Shown one piece after another: positions 10,534-18,861 of a stretch of DNA of 64,000 bases. The position numbers and the translations under genes are program-made. Below the pieces are notes generated by a model. The model had not been told where the DNA came from, made no database searches, and saw only the letters and a program-made list of their open reading frames with translations. Source of the DNA: Paenibacillus polymyxa (GTDB lineage Bacteria; Bacillota; Bacilli; Paenibacillales; Paenibacillaceae); the NCBI RefSeq assembly GCF_015710975.1, contig NZ_CP049783.1, forward strand, positions 4,135,501-4,199,500, in the 5' to 3' direction. Every line of letters starts with the position of its first letter. Position 1 is the first letter of the stretch.

Positions 10534-12276
10534 ATGAATCGGAAGAAAATAGGGCTCATGGCTGCGGGTCTACTCTTAGCAGTACAGACTGCCATTGTGC
10601 CTGGAGTTCAAGCGGCATCAACTGGTGAGATTGAGATTATATTGGACGGACAGTCCCTGCAAAGTGATGCGTCACCGTACATTGTACAGGGCGCGAATGT
10701 CACGATGGTTCCTTTGCGAGTGATTAGTGAGGGATTAGGCGCACAGGTCAACTGGTCGGCATCGTCTGGTACGGTAACGATTACAGCACAGAACAAAAAT
10801 ATATCTATGGATAATGGTGCACAAAGCGCTACTGTGAATGGCAAGTCGGTTCGATTGGACGCATCTGCGCGTATGTCAAGTGGGAGAGTCATGGTACCAC
10901 TGCGTTTTGTTGGGGAAGAGTTGGGGTTAAAAGTAGACTGGCAAGCCTCAGAGCGGGTCATTACGTTAAGCAGTGGTAAAGAAGGTACCTCTACTGGTGG
11001 GAGTACTTCTGTGGGAAACAGCAGCTCAACATCAAATAACTCAGCATCTGGCAATCAGGAGAGTGTTAGTACCGATCAGGGAGCCAAGGAGGATGGACAG
11101 GACGCTGTTACCTCACCGTCAACCTCTACTAATGAGGAAGTTTCAGGTTCCTCACAGGGAAATGTGGCTCAGGTGAAGGCTACAACCTCTATGCGTGGAG
11201 CATGGATTTCCACCATTAATGGAGATTGGCCTTCTTCATCTGCACGAAGCAGTTCCGAGAAGCAAAAGCAGGAGTTTACAAAAATGCTCGATGATTTGCA
11301 GGGTATGGGCATTAACGCGGTATTTGTTCAGGTTCGTGCCAGCGGGGATGCGCTTTATCCCTCTGATCTTGTGCCATGGAGCAAGTATTTAACGAATACC
11401 CAGGGTAAAAATCCAGGCTATGATCCGTTGAAATTTATGATTAGTGAATCACATAAGCGGGGGATGGAATTCCATGCCTGGTTTAATCCGTTCCGTGCTA
11501 ATTCTACAGGAACAACTAGCGGTTTGGCAGCAAACCATGTGGCTAATCAACATCCGGATTGGATTGTTAAGAATGGTAGCCAGTTGTACATCAATCCTGG
11601 AATTCCAGCTGCACGTCAGCATGTCATTGCTGCGATTATGGAGGTCGTAAACGGATACGATATTGACGGTGTCCATTTGGATGATTATTTTTATCCTTAC
11701 AGCGGGACTTTTGATGATGACGCGACTTTCAAAGCATATAACGCCAACAAAATCTCTAACAAAGGTGACTGGCGGAGAGATAATGTAAATAGTTTTGTTC
11801 GCGATTTGGGCAAAAGCATTCATGCCAGCAAGTCGAAAGTTCAATTCGGGATTAGTCCTTTTGGCGTGTGGCGCAACAAGTCTCAGGACTTAACGGGTTC
11901 AGACACCAAGGCAGGCGTTACTGCTTATGACACGACATTTGCAGATGTAAGAACCTGGATTAACAAAGAATGGATTGATTATGTAGCTCCACAAATTTAC
12001 TGGAGTATCGGTTTCCCAGCGGCTGGATATGACAAGCTTGTCGCATGGTGGTCCAATGAGGTCAAAAATTCAGATGTTAAGCTGTATATTGGCCATTCAC
12101 CTTATAAAATCGGCACCCCTGAAAAAGGATGGCAATCCTCTCAAGAGTTAATTAAGCAGCTTGAACTGAACGAGAATTATAAGCAGGTCAAAGGGGATAT
12201 TTATTTTAGTGCACAGCATTTGCGGAAAAATCCATACGGACTCATTCAACTTCTTCAAAATTATTATCAATTATGA
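10534..12276 (+). CDS. Secreted GHL10 (family 10-like) glycosyl hydrolase with N-terminal stalk domain
   Basis: A 580-residue secreted protein. Signal peptide at about 1-28 (NRKKIG, hydrophobic core, VQAAS). A copper amine oxidase N-terminal-type stalk domain covers about 30-145, with two copies of the VPLRxxxE...G pattern. A Ser/Thr/Gly-rich linker runs from about 145 to 225. The C-terminal 350 residues start MRGAWISTINGDWP and match the GHL10/DUF187 (YngK-like) glycosidase family, with VHLDDYFYPY and APQIYWSIGF as TIM-barrel landmarks. Substrate unknown; a cell-wall or exopolysaccharide glycan is plausible. It shares its N-terminal domain type with the protein at 2084. Confidence 0.85.
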   Translation: MNRKKIGLMAAGLLLAVQTAIVPGVQAASTGEIEIILDGQSLQSDASPYIVQGANVTMVPLRVISEGLGAQVNWSASSGTVTITAQNKNISMDNGAQSATVNGKSVRLDASARMSSGRVMVPLRFVGEELGLKVDWQASERVITLSSGKEGTSTGGSTSVGNSSSTSNNSASGNQESVSTDQGAKEDGQDAVTSPSTSTNEEVSGSSQGNVAQVKATTSMRGAWISTINGDWPSSSARSSSEKQKQEFTKMLDDLQGMGINAVFVQVRASGDALYPSDLVPWSKYLTNTQGKNPGYDPLKFMISESHKRGMEFHAWFNPFRANSTGTTSGLAANHVANQHPDWIVKNGSQLYINPGIPAARQHVIAAIMEVVNGYDIDGVHLDDYFYPYSGTFDDDATFKAYNANKISNKGDWRRDNVNSFVRDLGKSIHASKSKVQFGISPFGVWRNKSQDLTGSDTKAGVTAYDTTFADVRTWINKEWIDYVAPQIYWSIGFPAAGYDKLVAWWSNEVKNSDVKLYIGHSPYKIGTPEKGWQSSQELIKQLELNENYKQVKGDIYFSAQHLRKNPYGLIQLLQNYYQL

Positions 12277-12305
12277 TATAAATTGGATCATTTAGGTTCT
12301 ACATG

Positions 12306-12366
12306 GACCTCCGTTCTCATACATAAGCAGTAGAACTGCTTACTCCCAAGAGAACGGAGGTTTTTT
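12306..12366 (+). terminator. Terminator whose 3' arm holds the ribosome site of the next gene
   Basis: CCTCCGTTCTC (12308-12318) pairs with GAGAACGGAGG (12350-12360), followed by TTTTTT; an inner AAGCAGT/ACTGCTT hairpin sits in the loop. GGAGG at 12356-12360 is also the only Shine-Dalgarno for the patatin gene starting at 12372. Confidence 0.88.
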
Positions 12367-12371
12367 GATCT

Positions 12372-13361
12372 ATGCTGATCAATGCTGTGTTCCAGGGTGG
12401 AGGGGTTAAGGGAATATCGCTGGCGGGTGCAGTTAAGGCTGCGGAGGAGCATGATATTGTATTCAATCGTTTGGCTGGTACATCATCAGGGGCTATTGTA
12501 GCTGCTTTGTTGGCTGCGGGATATACGGCGGATGAAATGAAAGCCGTAATTGAGAAAACTCCCTTGGTCAAGTTGTTAAGACGTTCTCCAGTGTTCAATA
12601 TTAAGTGGGTTGGGCCAGCAGCACGTATCTTTCTTAAAAAAGGGCTCTACTCAGGAGAGGCACTAGAGCATTGGGTACGCGAGCTGTTACTAGCTAAAGG
12701 AGTGCGTACATTCGCGGATCTACCTCCTGGCAAGCTGCGCATTATTGCATCAGATATTACGAATGGACGCATTTTGGTGCTTCCTGAGGATATCAAACGT
12801 TTTGGTATAAACCCCTCTTCACTAGAGGTAGCCAAGGCCATTCGGATGAGCACGAGTATCCCTTATTTTTTTGATCCTGTTATGTTAAGACTTGATTCTG
12901 CACTTGCCAAGGGAAAAACCTTTTCCCAGCAATTTGTATTTGTTGTTGATGGAGCCTTACTCAGCAATCTGCCTCTATGGCTTTTTGATGAGCCTGTCAA
13001 TGAACGTGAGGCCAAAACGATTCCAACGGTAGGATTTCAAATGGTGGGCAAAACAGGGACGGAGACCAAGGTTTCTTATATACGAGGCCCATTGACCATG
13101 CTGCAGGCTATTTTTGATACCATGCTATCGGCACATGATGAACGGTATATTGAGCAGGAGAATCGGTATCGGACCATTAAAATTCCAACTTTGGGTATCC
13201 GCACTGCCCAATTCAGCATTTCACCAGAGCAAAGTGATTTGTTGTATGCTTCCGGTGTGCAGGCAGGAGAAGCTTTTTTCCACAAATGGAGCATCACTTC
13301 TTACCAGCAGCAGTATAGTAAGTATCAATTGATGAAAGATACCATGTACGCCATGAAATAA
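12372..13361 (+). CDS. Patatin-like phospholipase (YqhO-like)
   Basis: A 329-residue patatin-fold acyl hydrolase. It has the glycine-rich oxyanion loop FQGGGVKGISLAGA (about residues 8-21), the nucleophile elbow GTSSGAI (about residue 40) and the catalytic Asp in VVDGALLSN (about residue 196), so the Ser-Asp dyad is complete. The expected activity is phospholipase/esterase on membrane lipids; the natural substrate is unknown. Its place between mntR and yqhP/yqhQ matches yqhO of B. subtilis. The ATG at 12372 depends on a GGAGG that lies inside the upstream terminator stem, so its translation from read-through RNA may be hindered. Confidence 0.87.
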   Translation: MLINAVFQGGGVKGISLAGAVKAAEEHDIVFNRLAGTSSGAIVAALLAAGYTADEMKAVIEKTPLVKLLRRSPVFNIKWVGPAARIFLKKGLYSGEALEHWVRELLLAKGVRTFADLPPGKLRIIASDITNGRILVLPEDIKRFGINPSSLEVAKAIRMSTSIPYFFDPVMLRLDSALAKGKTFSQQFVFVVDGALLSNLPLWLFDEPVNEREAKTIPTVGFQMVGKTGTETKVSYIRGPLTMLQAIFDTMLSAHDERYIEQENRYRTIKIPTLGIRTAQFSISPEQSDLLYASGVQAGEAFFHKWSITSYQQQYSKYQLMKDTMYAMK

Positions 13362-13401
13362 ACACCACTTACTGGCAGTTGAAGTATTTTCAAAGGAAGT
13401 A

Positions 13402-13455
13402 AAAAAGGAGCCTCTTCCCGGTCATATTGCAAAACACGGGTGATGGCTCCTTTGT
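13402..13455 (-). terminator. Terminator of the yqhQ-yqhP operon
   Basis: AAAGGAGCC (minus strand) pairs with GGCTCCTTT and is followed by TTTTTT on the minus strand; it lies between two convergent genes. Confidence 0.8.
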
Positions 13456-13480
13456 GCTACATTTTAAAGGTTGATAATGA

Positions 13481-13804
13481 TTAATGATATTTAGGTTGTT
13501 CCTCTTCATTTTTGCCCTTGGAACCCTCAATGACATGAAAAGGATACGCTTTGCGTTTGCTTGTAGTCTGCTGTTTACGTGCACTGGCTGTTTTGGTCAT
13601 GGTGCGCACAGAGGGCTTAACTTTGGGAGTTCGCTTGCGTTGTCCTGGCTGGTATTTGTACAGCAGAAATATAACTGCAAAAATAAAGATGGGGATTAGT
13701 AAACTAATGAGAAAGCCCCAGCTACCTTTCCATAGCATATCTACAATTCCATATGCGCCCAAAGCAAGGGTAAGCCAGAAAATAACGGCATGTCTGTACA
13801 TCAT
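13481..13804 (-). CDS. Small membrane protein, YqhP position
   Basis: A 107-residue protein with two hydrophobic segments (about residues 5-25 and 30-50) and then a strongly basic, Lys/Arg/Thr-rich tail (RKRTPKVKP, KRKAYPFH). It begins 4 bp after the yqhQ stop on the same strand and shares its terminator, so the two are co-transcribed. Order (patatin, this gene, yqhQ) matches B. subtilis yqhO-yqhP-yqhQ, but sequence similarity to YqhP was not checked. Function unknown; the basic tail would be cytoplasmic by the positive-inside rule. Confidence 0.65.
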   Translation of the reverse strand: MMYRHAVIFWLTLALGAYGIVDMLWKGSWGFLISLLIPIFIFAVIFLLYKYQPGQRKRTPKVKPSVRTMTKTASARKQQTTSKRKAYPFHVIEGSKGKNEEEQPKYH

Positions 13805-13808
13805 TCAC

Positions 13809-14810
13809 TCATCCTTTCAAAGGATCAAGGACCGGACTGTTGAGAGTCTCCTTTACAGGTACATTTTCTAACTCAGCATCCAATTCAAGCATACGCTTAA
13901 ATGAGGCAATCGATACCTCCACTTGATCATCGGTCGGTTCTTTGGTGGTAAGCAACTGCAGCCATAGGCCGGGGTAACCTAGATAACGAAGCACTGGAAT
14001 TTCCCGAAGTGCATTGGTCAGCTTGAGAAATTCAAAAGAAAGACCCAATACGATCGGAAGCAGTAAAAGACGTTGCCCCATGCGCTCCCACAGATTATCG
14101 TAGGTAAACAGGGAGTAGACGAGTACCCCGATAATCACGGTGAGCATAATAAAGCTGCTACCGCAGCGATAATGCAGTCGGCTATATTTTTGTACGTTGG
14201 CTGGAGTCAGTTCTTCCCCAGCTTCAAATGCAGTAATCACTTTATGCTCCGCGCCGTGATATTGAAACAGTCGCTTAATTAACGGAGTTTGGGAAATACC
14301 CCATAAATAAGCGAGCAGCAAAATCAGCTTAATAGCTCCTTCAGCGAGATTATGCAAAATCTGGTTGTGAAACAAGCCGCCAAACAGGAAACTCTCCATA
14401 ACAACCGGAACCAGGGTTAATACAATTTTGCCAAAGAGGAAGGACAATATACCGACCGCAGCCACGCCGATCATCATGCTCAGGCTCCAACGGGATTCCT
14501 CTTTTTTCTTTTGTTCAGCGCGTTCTTCCGGATCTACTTCATCATCAGCATACGCATCGGCTGAATAGTTCAAATGCTTGGTGCCCTTGGCACTGGAGTC
14601 GATGATGCTGACAATCCCCCGCAATAACGGAATTCTGCGGAATTTGGACACCCAGGATTGCTCCTTACGTGGTACTTCCAAATATGTGATTTCGCCAGAT
14701 TTGCGGCGAACTGCCGTGACATTGACACGCTTGCCGCCGAACATGACACCTTCAATGACTGCCTGACCGCCGTAGCTCACAGGCTTGGATGCTTGTGACA
14801 ACCGTCTCAC
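13809..14810 (-). CDS. yqhQ: DUF1385 membrane protein YqhQ
   Basis: A 333-residue DUF1385 protein (predicted metal-dependent membrane enzyme, function not established). Typical family sequences are visible: YGGQAVIEGVMFGG near residue 15 and QYHGAEHKVITAFE near residue 185, the latter with His/Glu residues suited to metal binding. Four to five hydrophobic segments lie in the middle and C-terminal parts. It is the first gene of a two-gene minus-strand operon. Confidence 0.88.
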   Translation of the reverse strand: MRRLSQASKPVSYGGQAVIEGVMFGGKRVNVTAVRRKSGEITYLEVPRKEQSWVSKFRRIPLLRGIVSIIDSSAKGTKHLNYSADAYADDEVDPEERAEQKKKEESRWSLSMMIGVAAVGILSFLFGKIVLTLVPVVMESFLFGGLFHNQILHNLAEGAIKLILLLAYLWGISQTPLIKRLFQYHGAEHKVITAFEAGEELTPANVQKYSRLHYRCGSSFIMLTVIIGVLVYSLFTYDNLWERMGQRLLLLPIVLGLSFEFLKLTNALREIPVLRYLGYPGLWLQLLTTKEPTDDQVEVSIASFKRMLELDAELENVPVKETLNSPVLDPLKG

Positions 14811-14980
14811 CTCTCTTAATACATACTTTTTTGTATATTGTATCGAATTTGGAAGGGAATATCTAGTTAGACGAAAATGGGATGGAGTGACCTGCTAATT
14901 TTATCATTCGAAAAGGAAATTTAATCATAACGGAGAAGATGGAAATCCTTGTAGTGTGGGGAGATATCATGCCATAGGTT

Positions 14981-15026
14981 TAAAAAAGCATTTATGAGAG
15001 CGGTCAGACTGCCCCCATAAATGCTT
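14981..15026 (-). terminator. Terminator of the siderophore-binding lipoprotein gene
   Basis: On the minus strand AAGCATTTATG pairs with CATAAATGCTT and is followed by TTTTTT. Confidence 0.85.
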
Positions 15027-15069
15027 ATTATCGCCAGTTATAAAATCAGACGGAATCGCCAGATCAAAT

Positions 15070-16071
15070 TCATTGCGTAATTGCCCCGACAGTCTCATCC
15101 ACCAGTCCCTTTGACGAGACCGGGCCGCCAAACGTCCATGTTGTACTGGCCAACGGATAAGTACGTTTTTCTTTGACGAATTTCAAACCATTCCAAACAG
15201 AATTGTTTTTCATAGATGAGCCGAAAACATTATCGTCTGGCTGCACAATATAGATAAAGTTGCTGTCCTGAACGGCTGACAGAGCTTCAATGCCAACCGT
15301 TGAAAAGCCATACGATTCAACCTTGCTCGGTTTCCAATCGTTAACCAAACCGATCTTCGCCAGTGTTCCCACAACGACTGAATTATCTGAAAACATACGC
15401 AGACTGGCTGCATTTTGCGAAGTAAAAGCCTGTGTCAGTATAAAATGGAAATCCGATTTGTTTGCAGCGGCGAGCTTTTGTTTGGCTTCGGCATAATGCT
15501 GATCCAGATCGGCAAGCACCTGCTTAGCTTTATCCTCTTTTCCAAGAGCGACTGCGATACTATTAAAAATCTTCACCATCTTATCATAGTCGTAGCCGTT
15601 ACCATCGTTCAGATTATATTCAATCGTCGGTGCGATGGCCTTGAGTTGCTCATAGATTGCTTCATTCCCATCAAAATTGGATATGATGAGATCCGGCTTT
15701 AATGAAGCAATCGCCTCCAAATTAGGCTCGTTGCGTGTACCGACATCGACCACGTTACTGTCCAGAGCCGCCTCTGGAGTCACATACACCTTATAGTTGG
15801 CATTGTCCGCATTACCAACTGGCTGAACGCCCAATGCAATCAAATCCTCCGTAAATGTCCATTCAAGCACCACGACACGCTGCGCGGGCTTGTCAAGCGT
15901 GAGTTCACCACGATTATGCTTTACTGTCACAGGACCGGTCGCTGCTTCAGTGGGTTTGCTGCCCGACGTAGTTGTCTGACCTTTATCTACTGCATTGTCA
16001 GTTGCTCCACAACCTGCCAGTGTGAGCATAAAAGTCAGTAACAATAAGAATCCGATAAATCCCTTTTTCAT
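15070..16071 (-). CDS. Iron-siderophore ABC transporter substrate-binding lipoprotein
   Basis: A 333-residue lipoprotein of the FecB/FhuD-type (class III) binding-protein family. The N-terminus has a lipobox (TFMLTLAGCGAT) with the lipidated Cys near residue 21. The body shows the two-lobe pattern: QRVVVLEWTFTEDLIALGVQPVG, EAIASLKPDLIISN and later a long linker helix. It delivers a ferric siderophore, perhaps ferric citrate, to an ABC permease that is not in this window. A perfect Fur operator lies about 30 bp upstream of the start. The gene sits alone between yqhQ and yqhR, which are neighbours in B. subtilis, so it is an insertion relative to that order. Confidence 0.9.
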   Translation of the reverse strand: MKKGFIGFLLLLTFMLTLAGCGATDNAVDKGQTTTSGSKPTEAATGPVTVKHNRGELTLDKPAQRVVVLEWTFTEDLIALGVQPVGNADNANYKVYVTPEAALDSNVVDVGTRNEPNLEAIASLKPDLIISNFDGNEAIYEQLKAIAPTIEYNLNDGNGYDYDKMVKIFNSIAVALGKEDKAKQVLADLDQHYAEAKQKLAAANKSDFHFILTQAFTSQNAASLRMFSDNSVVVGTLAKIGLVNDWKPSKVESYGFSTVGIEALSAVQDSNFIYIVQPDDNVFGSSMKNNSVWNGLKFVKEKRTYPLASTTWTFGGPVSSKGLVDETVGAITQ

Positions 16072-16102
16072 AGATTGCGTTCTCCTGTATAAACGTATTA
16101 TG

Positions 16103-16123
16103 AAATGATAATGATTATCATTT
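16103..16123 (-). promoter_or_regulatory. Fur box
   Basis: TGATAATGATTATCA (16106-16120) is a perfect 7-1-7 inverted repeat matching the Bacillus Fur consensus; with the flanking AAA/TTT it is a 21-bp perfect palindrome. It lies just upstream of the siderophore-binding lipoprotein gene. Confidence 0.95.
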
Positions 16124-16336
16124 TCATCAATATATTATGAAACAGGATTGAAATTTTGTCAATGCAAAGATTATTAAATCCACTCTTCGACTTCATTGTT
16201 AAACTGCTCCCCATTGGAGCATACTACCTCTCAAAATGGATAGGCACGAATTTGGTGGAAGTACACATGCTTTTCCTTATAACAATGAGTCCTCACCATG
16301 AGAAAATTTATTCATTTTGAAAGGAGATCCAAGCAC

Positions 16337-16927
16337 ATGAGTGAAACTTACTCTATACCGAAAATAGGTCGTGATCAGGAACAGTCCCGTGAATCTCAAA
16401 ATCAACGTAATCATAATGACAACAGTAACAGAGGCAGACAACAGTCAGGCAAATTACATACACCGCTCATTCCCTTTGCACTTGAGCTGGGTTTTTTTGC
16501 GGGTTTGCTCTGGGGGTTGCTGCGCTGGCTGTTTTATACGCTGCACTTTACAGTAGTGGCGCCTGGCTTTCTGGCAGAGCCGTTTTTCAAGCATTCGTTC
16601 ATGAACACCATGGCAGGGCATTTGGTGGGGTTGCTGTTTTTTATTGCATTGTCCGTGGTAGCGTCATTGGTGTACACCCTGATTTTGCGTAGGTTTAATG
16701 GCCCTATACCCGGTATTATATACGGTCTGATTTGGTGGGTTATTTTATTTGTGTTAACAGGCCCTAAGTTAGGGATGATGAACCCTCCTTATCGATTAAC
16801 ATGGAATTCCATATATACAGAAGTTTGCGTATTTATACTGTGGGGACTATTTATCGGATATACCGTTGCTGTCGAGTATACGGATGAAAGAATGCGCGAG
16901 CCTGAGAAGGCTGGGGACAGAACGTAA
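16337..16927 (+). CDS. yqhR: YqhR-type membrane protein
   Basis: A 196-residue membrane protein with a polar, Asn/Gln/Arg-rich N-terminus (about 40 residues) and four hydrophobic segments. It corresponds to YqhR by its place before yqhT-efp and by the segment GIIYGLIWWVILFVLTGP, typical of this family. Function unknown. ATG 16337 has AAAGGAGAT upstream and is preferred to 16298, whose extra 13 residues would be read through the ribosome site. The aroQ gene that lies between yqhR and yqhT in B. subtilis is absent here. Confidence 0.8.
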   Translation: MSETYSIPKIGRDQEQSRESQNQRNHNDNSNRGRQQSGKLHTPLIPFALELGFFAGLLWGLLRWLFYTLHFTVVAPGFLAEPFFKHSFMNTMAGHLVGLLFFIALSVVASLVYTLILRRFNGPIPGIIYGLIWWVILFVLTGPKLGMMNPPYRLTWNSIYTEVCVFILWGLFIGYTVAVEYTDERMREPEKAGDRT

Positions 16928-16995
16928 CAAAAACTTCTCAAGCGCCTATCCCCTGTGTTAAAATAGCATTTGGTTATTTGACAGAGGGGAGCGGA

Positions 16996-18075
16996 ATGAA
17001 GATGAAGAATGACCGGGTGCTAAAGTTGCGGCAGGCGCTGGGCGAGCATAACCTGCGGGCTATGCTGATTACTAGCCCTGTCAATCGTCGATATTTGACA
17101 GGCTTCACAGGTTCAGCGGGCTATGTGCTGATTACAGAATCCCATAGTTATTTGCTGACTGACTTTCGTTATATGACACAAGCGACCGAACAAGCCCAAG
17201 GCTTTACGGTAGTGCAGCACGCTGCGCAGGTCATGGAAACAGTAAAAGAATTGCTGTCTTCCCATCAGATTAGCGAAACAGGCTTTGAGCAGGATGATGT
17301 AACTGTTGCGACACATAAAGCTTATAGCGAAGATCTGTCACCTATTAAGCTGGTTCCGGTATCGGGCATTGTGGAAAAGCTGCGGGTGTACAAGGATGCG
17401 GAAGAGCTCGAAGTGATGCAACGGGCAGCGGATTTGGCAGATGCTACATTTGCACACATTTTACCTTACATCAAACCAGGAGTCAGCGAGCGTGAGCTGG
17501 ATCTGGAAATGGAATTCTTCATGCGCAAGCAGGGAGCTACTTCTTCTTCATTTGACACGATTGTGGCATCCGGAGTTCGTTCGGCATTGCCTCATGGAGT
17601 AGCCAGTGCAAAGTTAGTACAAGCAGGTGAGCTGATTACGTTTGATTTTGGTGCGTTGCTGGATGGCTACTGCTCCGATTTGACCCGTACAGTGGCTACA
17701 CAAGGGGATTTGGCGCCTCAGTTGCGCGAGATCTACGATATTGTACTTAAGGCGCAGCTTCACGCACTCGAACATATTAAGCCGGGCATGACAGGCCGTG
17801 AAGCGGATGCGCTGACCCGGGATATTATTGCTAGCCATGGGTATGGAGACAATTTCGGACACAGTACAGGTCATGGTCTGGGTCTTGAAGTGCATGAATC
17901 TACACGTCTGTCGAAGGCAAGTGATGATATTCTGGAGCCGGGCATGGTTGTAACGGTCGAACCAGGTATCTATGTGCCTGGATTGGGCGGTGTACGGATC
18001 GAGGATGATATCGTTATTACAGATAACGGCATCAAAGTATTAACGCATTCGAGCAAAGAATTTACAGTCGTTTAA
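16996..18075 (+). CDS. yqhT: Xaa-Pro aminopeptidase family M24B metallopeptidase (YqhT)
   Basis: A cytoplasmic peptidase of about 359 residues that removes an N-terminal residue next to proline. It has a creatinase-type N-domain (RRYLTGFTGSAGYVLI) and a pita-bread catalytic domain with the five dinuclear metal ligands: two Asp in TFDFGALLDGYCSDLTR, His in GHSTGHGLGLEVHE, Glu in TVEPGIY and Glu in VRIEDD. The start is ATG 16996 behind GAGGGG; ATG 17002 and a TTG at 16978 are alternatives. It is adjacent to efp, as in B. subtilis; EF-P serves polyproline translation, so a shared theme is possible but unproven. Confidence 0.93.
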   Translation: MKMKNDRVLKLRQALGEHNLRAMLITSPVNRRYLTGFTGSAGYVLITESHSYLLTDFRYMTQATEQAQGFTVVQHAAQVMETVKELLSSHQISETGFEQDDVTVATHKAYSEDLSPIKLVPVSGIVEKLRVYKDAEELEVMQRAADLADATFAHILPYIKPGVSERELDLEMEFFMRKQGATSSSFDTIVASGVRSALPHGVASAKLVQAGELITFDFGALLDGYCSDLTRTVATQGDLAPQLREIYDIVLKAQLHALEHIKPGMTGREADALTRDIIASHGYGDNFGHSTGHGLGLEVHESTRLSKASDDILEPGMVVTVEPGIYVPGLGGVRIEDDIVITDNGIKVLTHSSKEFTVV

Positions 18076-18107
18076 TAACGATAACAGTCCTGTAGGAGGG
18101 GTATTTA

Positions 18108-18665
18108 GTGATTAACGTTAATGATTTTAAAACAGGTTTGACCGTCGAGGTAGACGGAGATATTTTTACAGTTCTGGATTTTCAACACGTAAAACCAGGT
18201 AAAGGCGCAGCATTCGTACGCTCCAAGTTGAAAAACCTGCGTAATGGTAATACGGTTGAACGTACATTCCGTGCGGGTGAAACAATCGGCCGGGCGCAAA
18301 TCGAAAATCGTGGTGTATCTTATCTGTATGCTAGTGCAGACGATCATACATTCATGGACAACGAAACATATGATCAATTTACATTGTCCAGCGATCAGCT
18401 GAAATGGGAGCTTAACTTCCTGAAAGAAAACATGAATGTAAATATCATAAGCTACAACGGAGAAATCCTGGGTATCAACCTGCCTACCAGCGTGGAACTC
18501 AAAGTAATTGAAACAGAACCAGGTATTAAAGGGAATACAGCTACAGGTGCAACCAAAAATGCCAAACTGGAAACAGGCTTGAATGTTCAAGTTCCTCTGT
18601 TTATTAACCAAGATGACGTATTGTTAATTGATACTCGTGACGGCAAATACATGTCTCGCGCATAG
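18108..18665 (+). CDS. efp: Translation elongation factor P
   Basis: EF-P relieves ribosomes stalled at polyproline stretches. The 185-residue protein has the three beta-barrel domains of the family; the tip loop [10 protein letters not shown] carries Lys32, the residue that is modified in many bacteria. The start is GTG 18108 behind TAGGAGGGG. Downstream genes for the beta-lysylation pathway (epmA/epmB) are not in this window. It ends at a terminator. Confidence 0.97.
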   Translation: MINVNDFKTGLTVEVDGDIFTVLDFQHVKPGKGAAFVRSKLKNLRNGNTVERTFRAGETIGRAQIENRGVSYLYASADDHTFMDNETYDQFTLSSDQLKWELNFLKENMNVNIISYNGEILGINLPTSVELKVIETEPGIKGNTATGATKNAKLETGLNVQVPLFINQDDVLLIDTRDGKYMSRA

Positions 18666-18680
18666 AATTTACATTTTCCG

Positions 18681-18718
18681 GTATCCTCTGTCCTTATTAA
18701 GGGCAGGGGATATTTTTA
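18681..18718 (+). terminator. Terminator of efp
   Basis: TATCCTCTGTCC pairs imperfectly with GGGCAGGGGATA and is followed by TTTTTAT. Confidence 0.75.
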
Positions 18719-18861
18719 TATGTACGAATATTAAAAAACATTGGCTCCACACAGCACTTTCGTATTATACTGTACTAAAGTTATGCCGCAGGATGTCACG
18801 TTCAAATCGTTTGGTGCCATCTCAAGGTTACATACTGTTGAGTCTGAGGGAGTGAATATCG

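Noticed and set aside
18778..18861. Lysine riboswitch before lysC
   Set aside because: The leader is only about 80 nt and lacks the expected folds.
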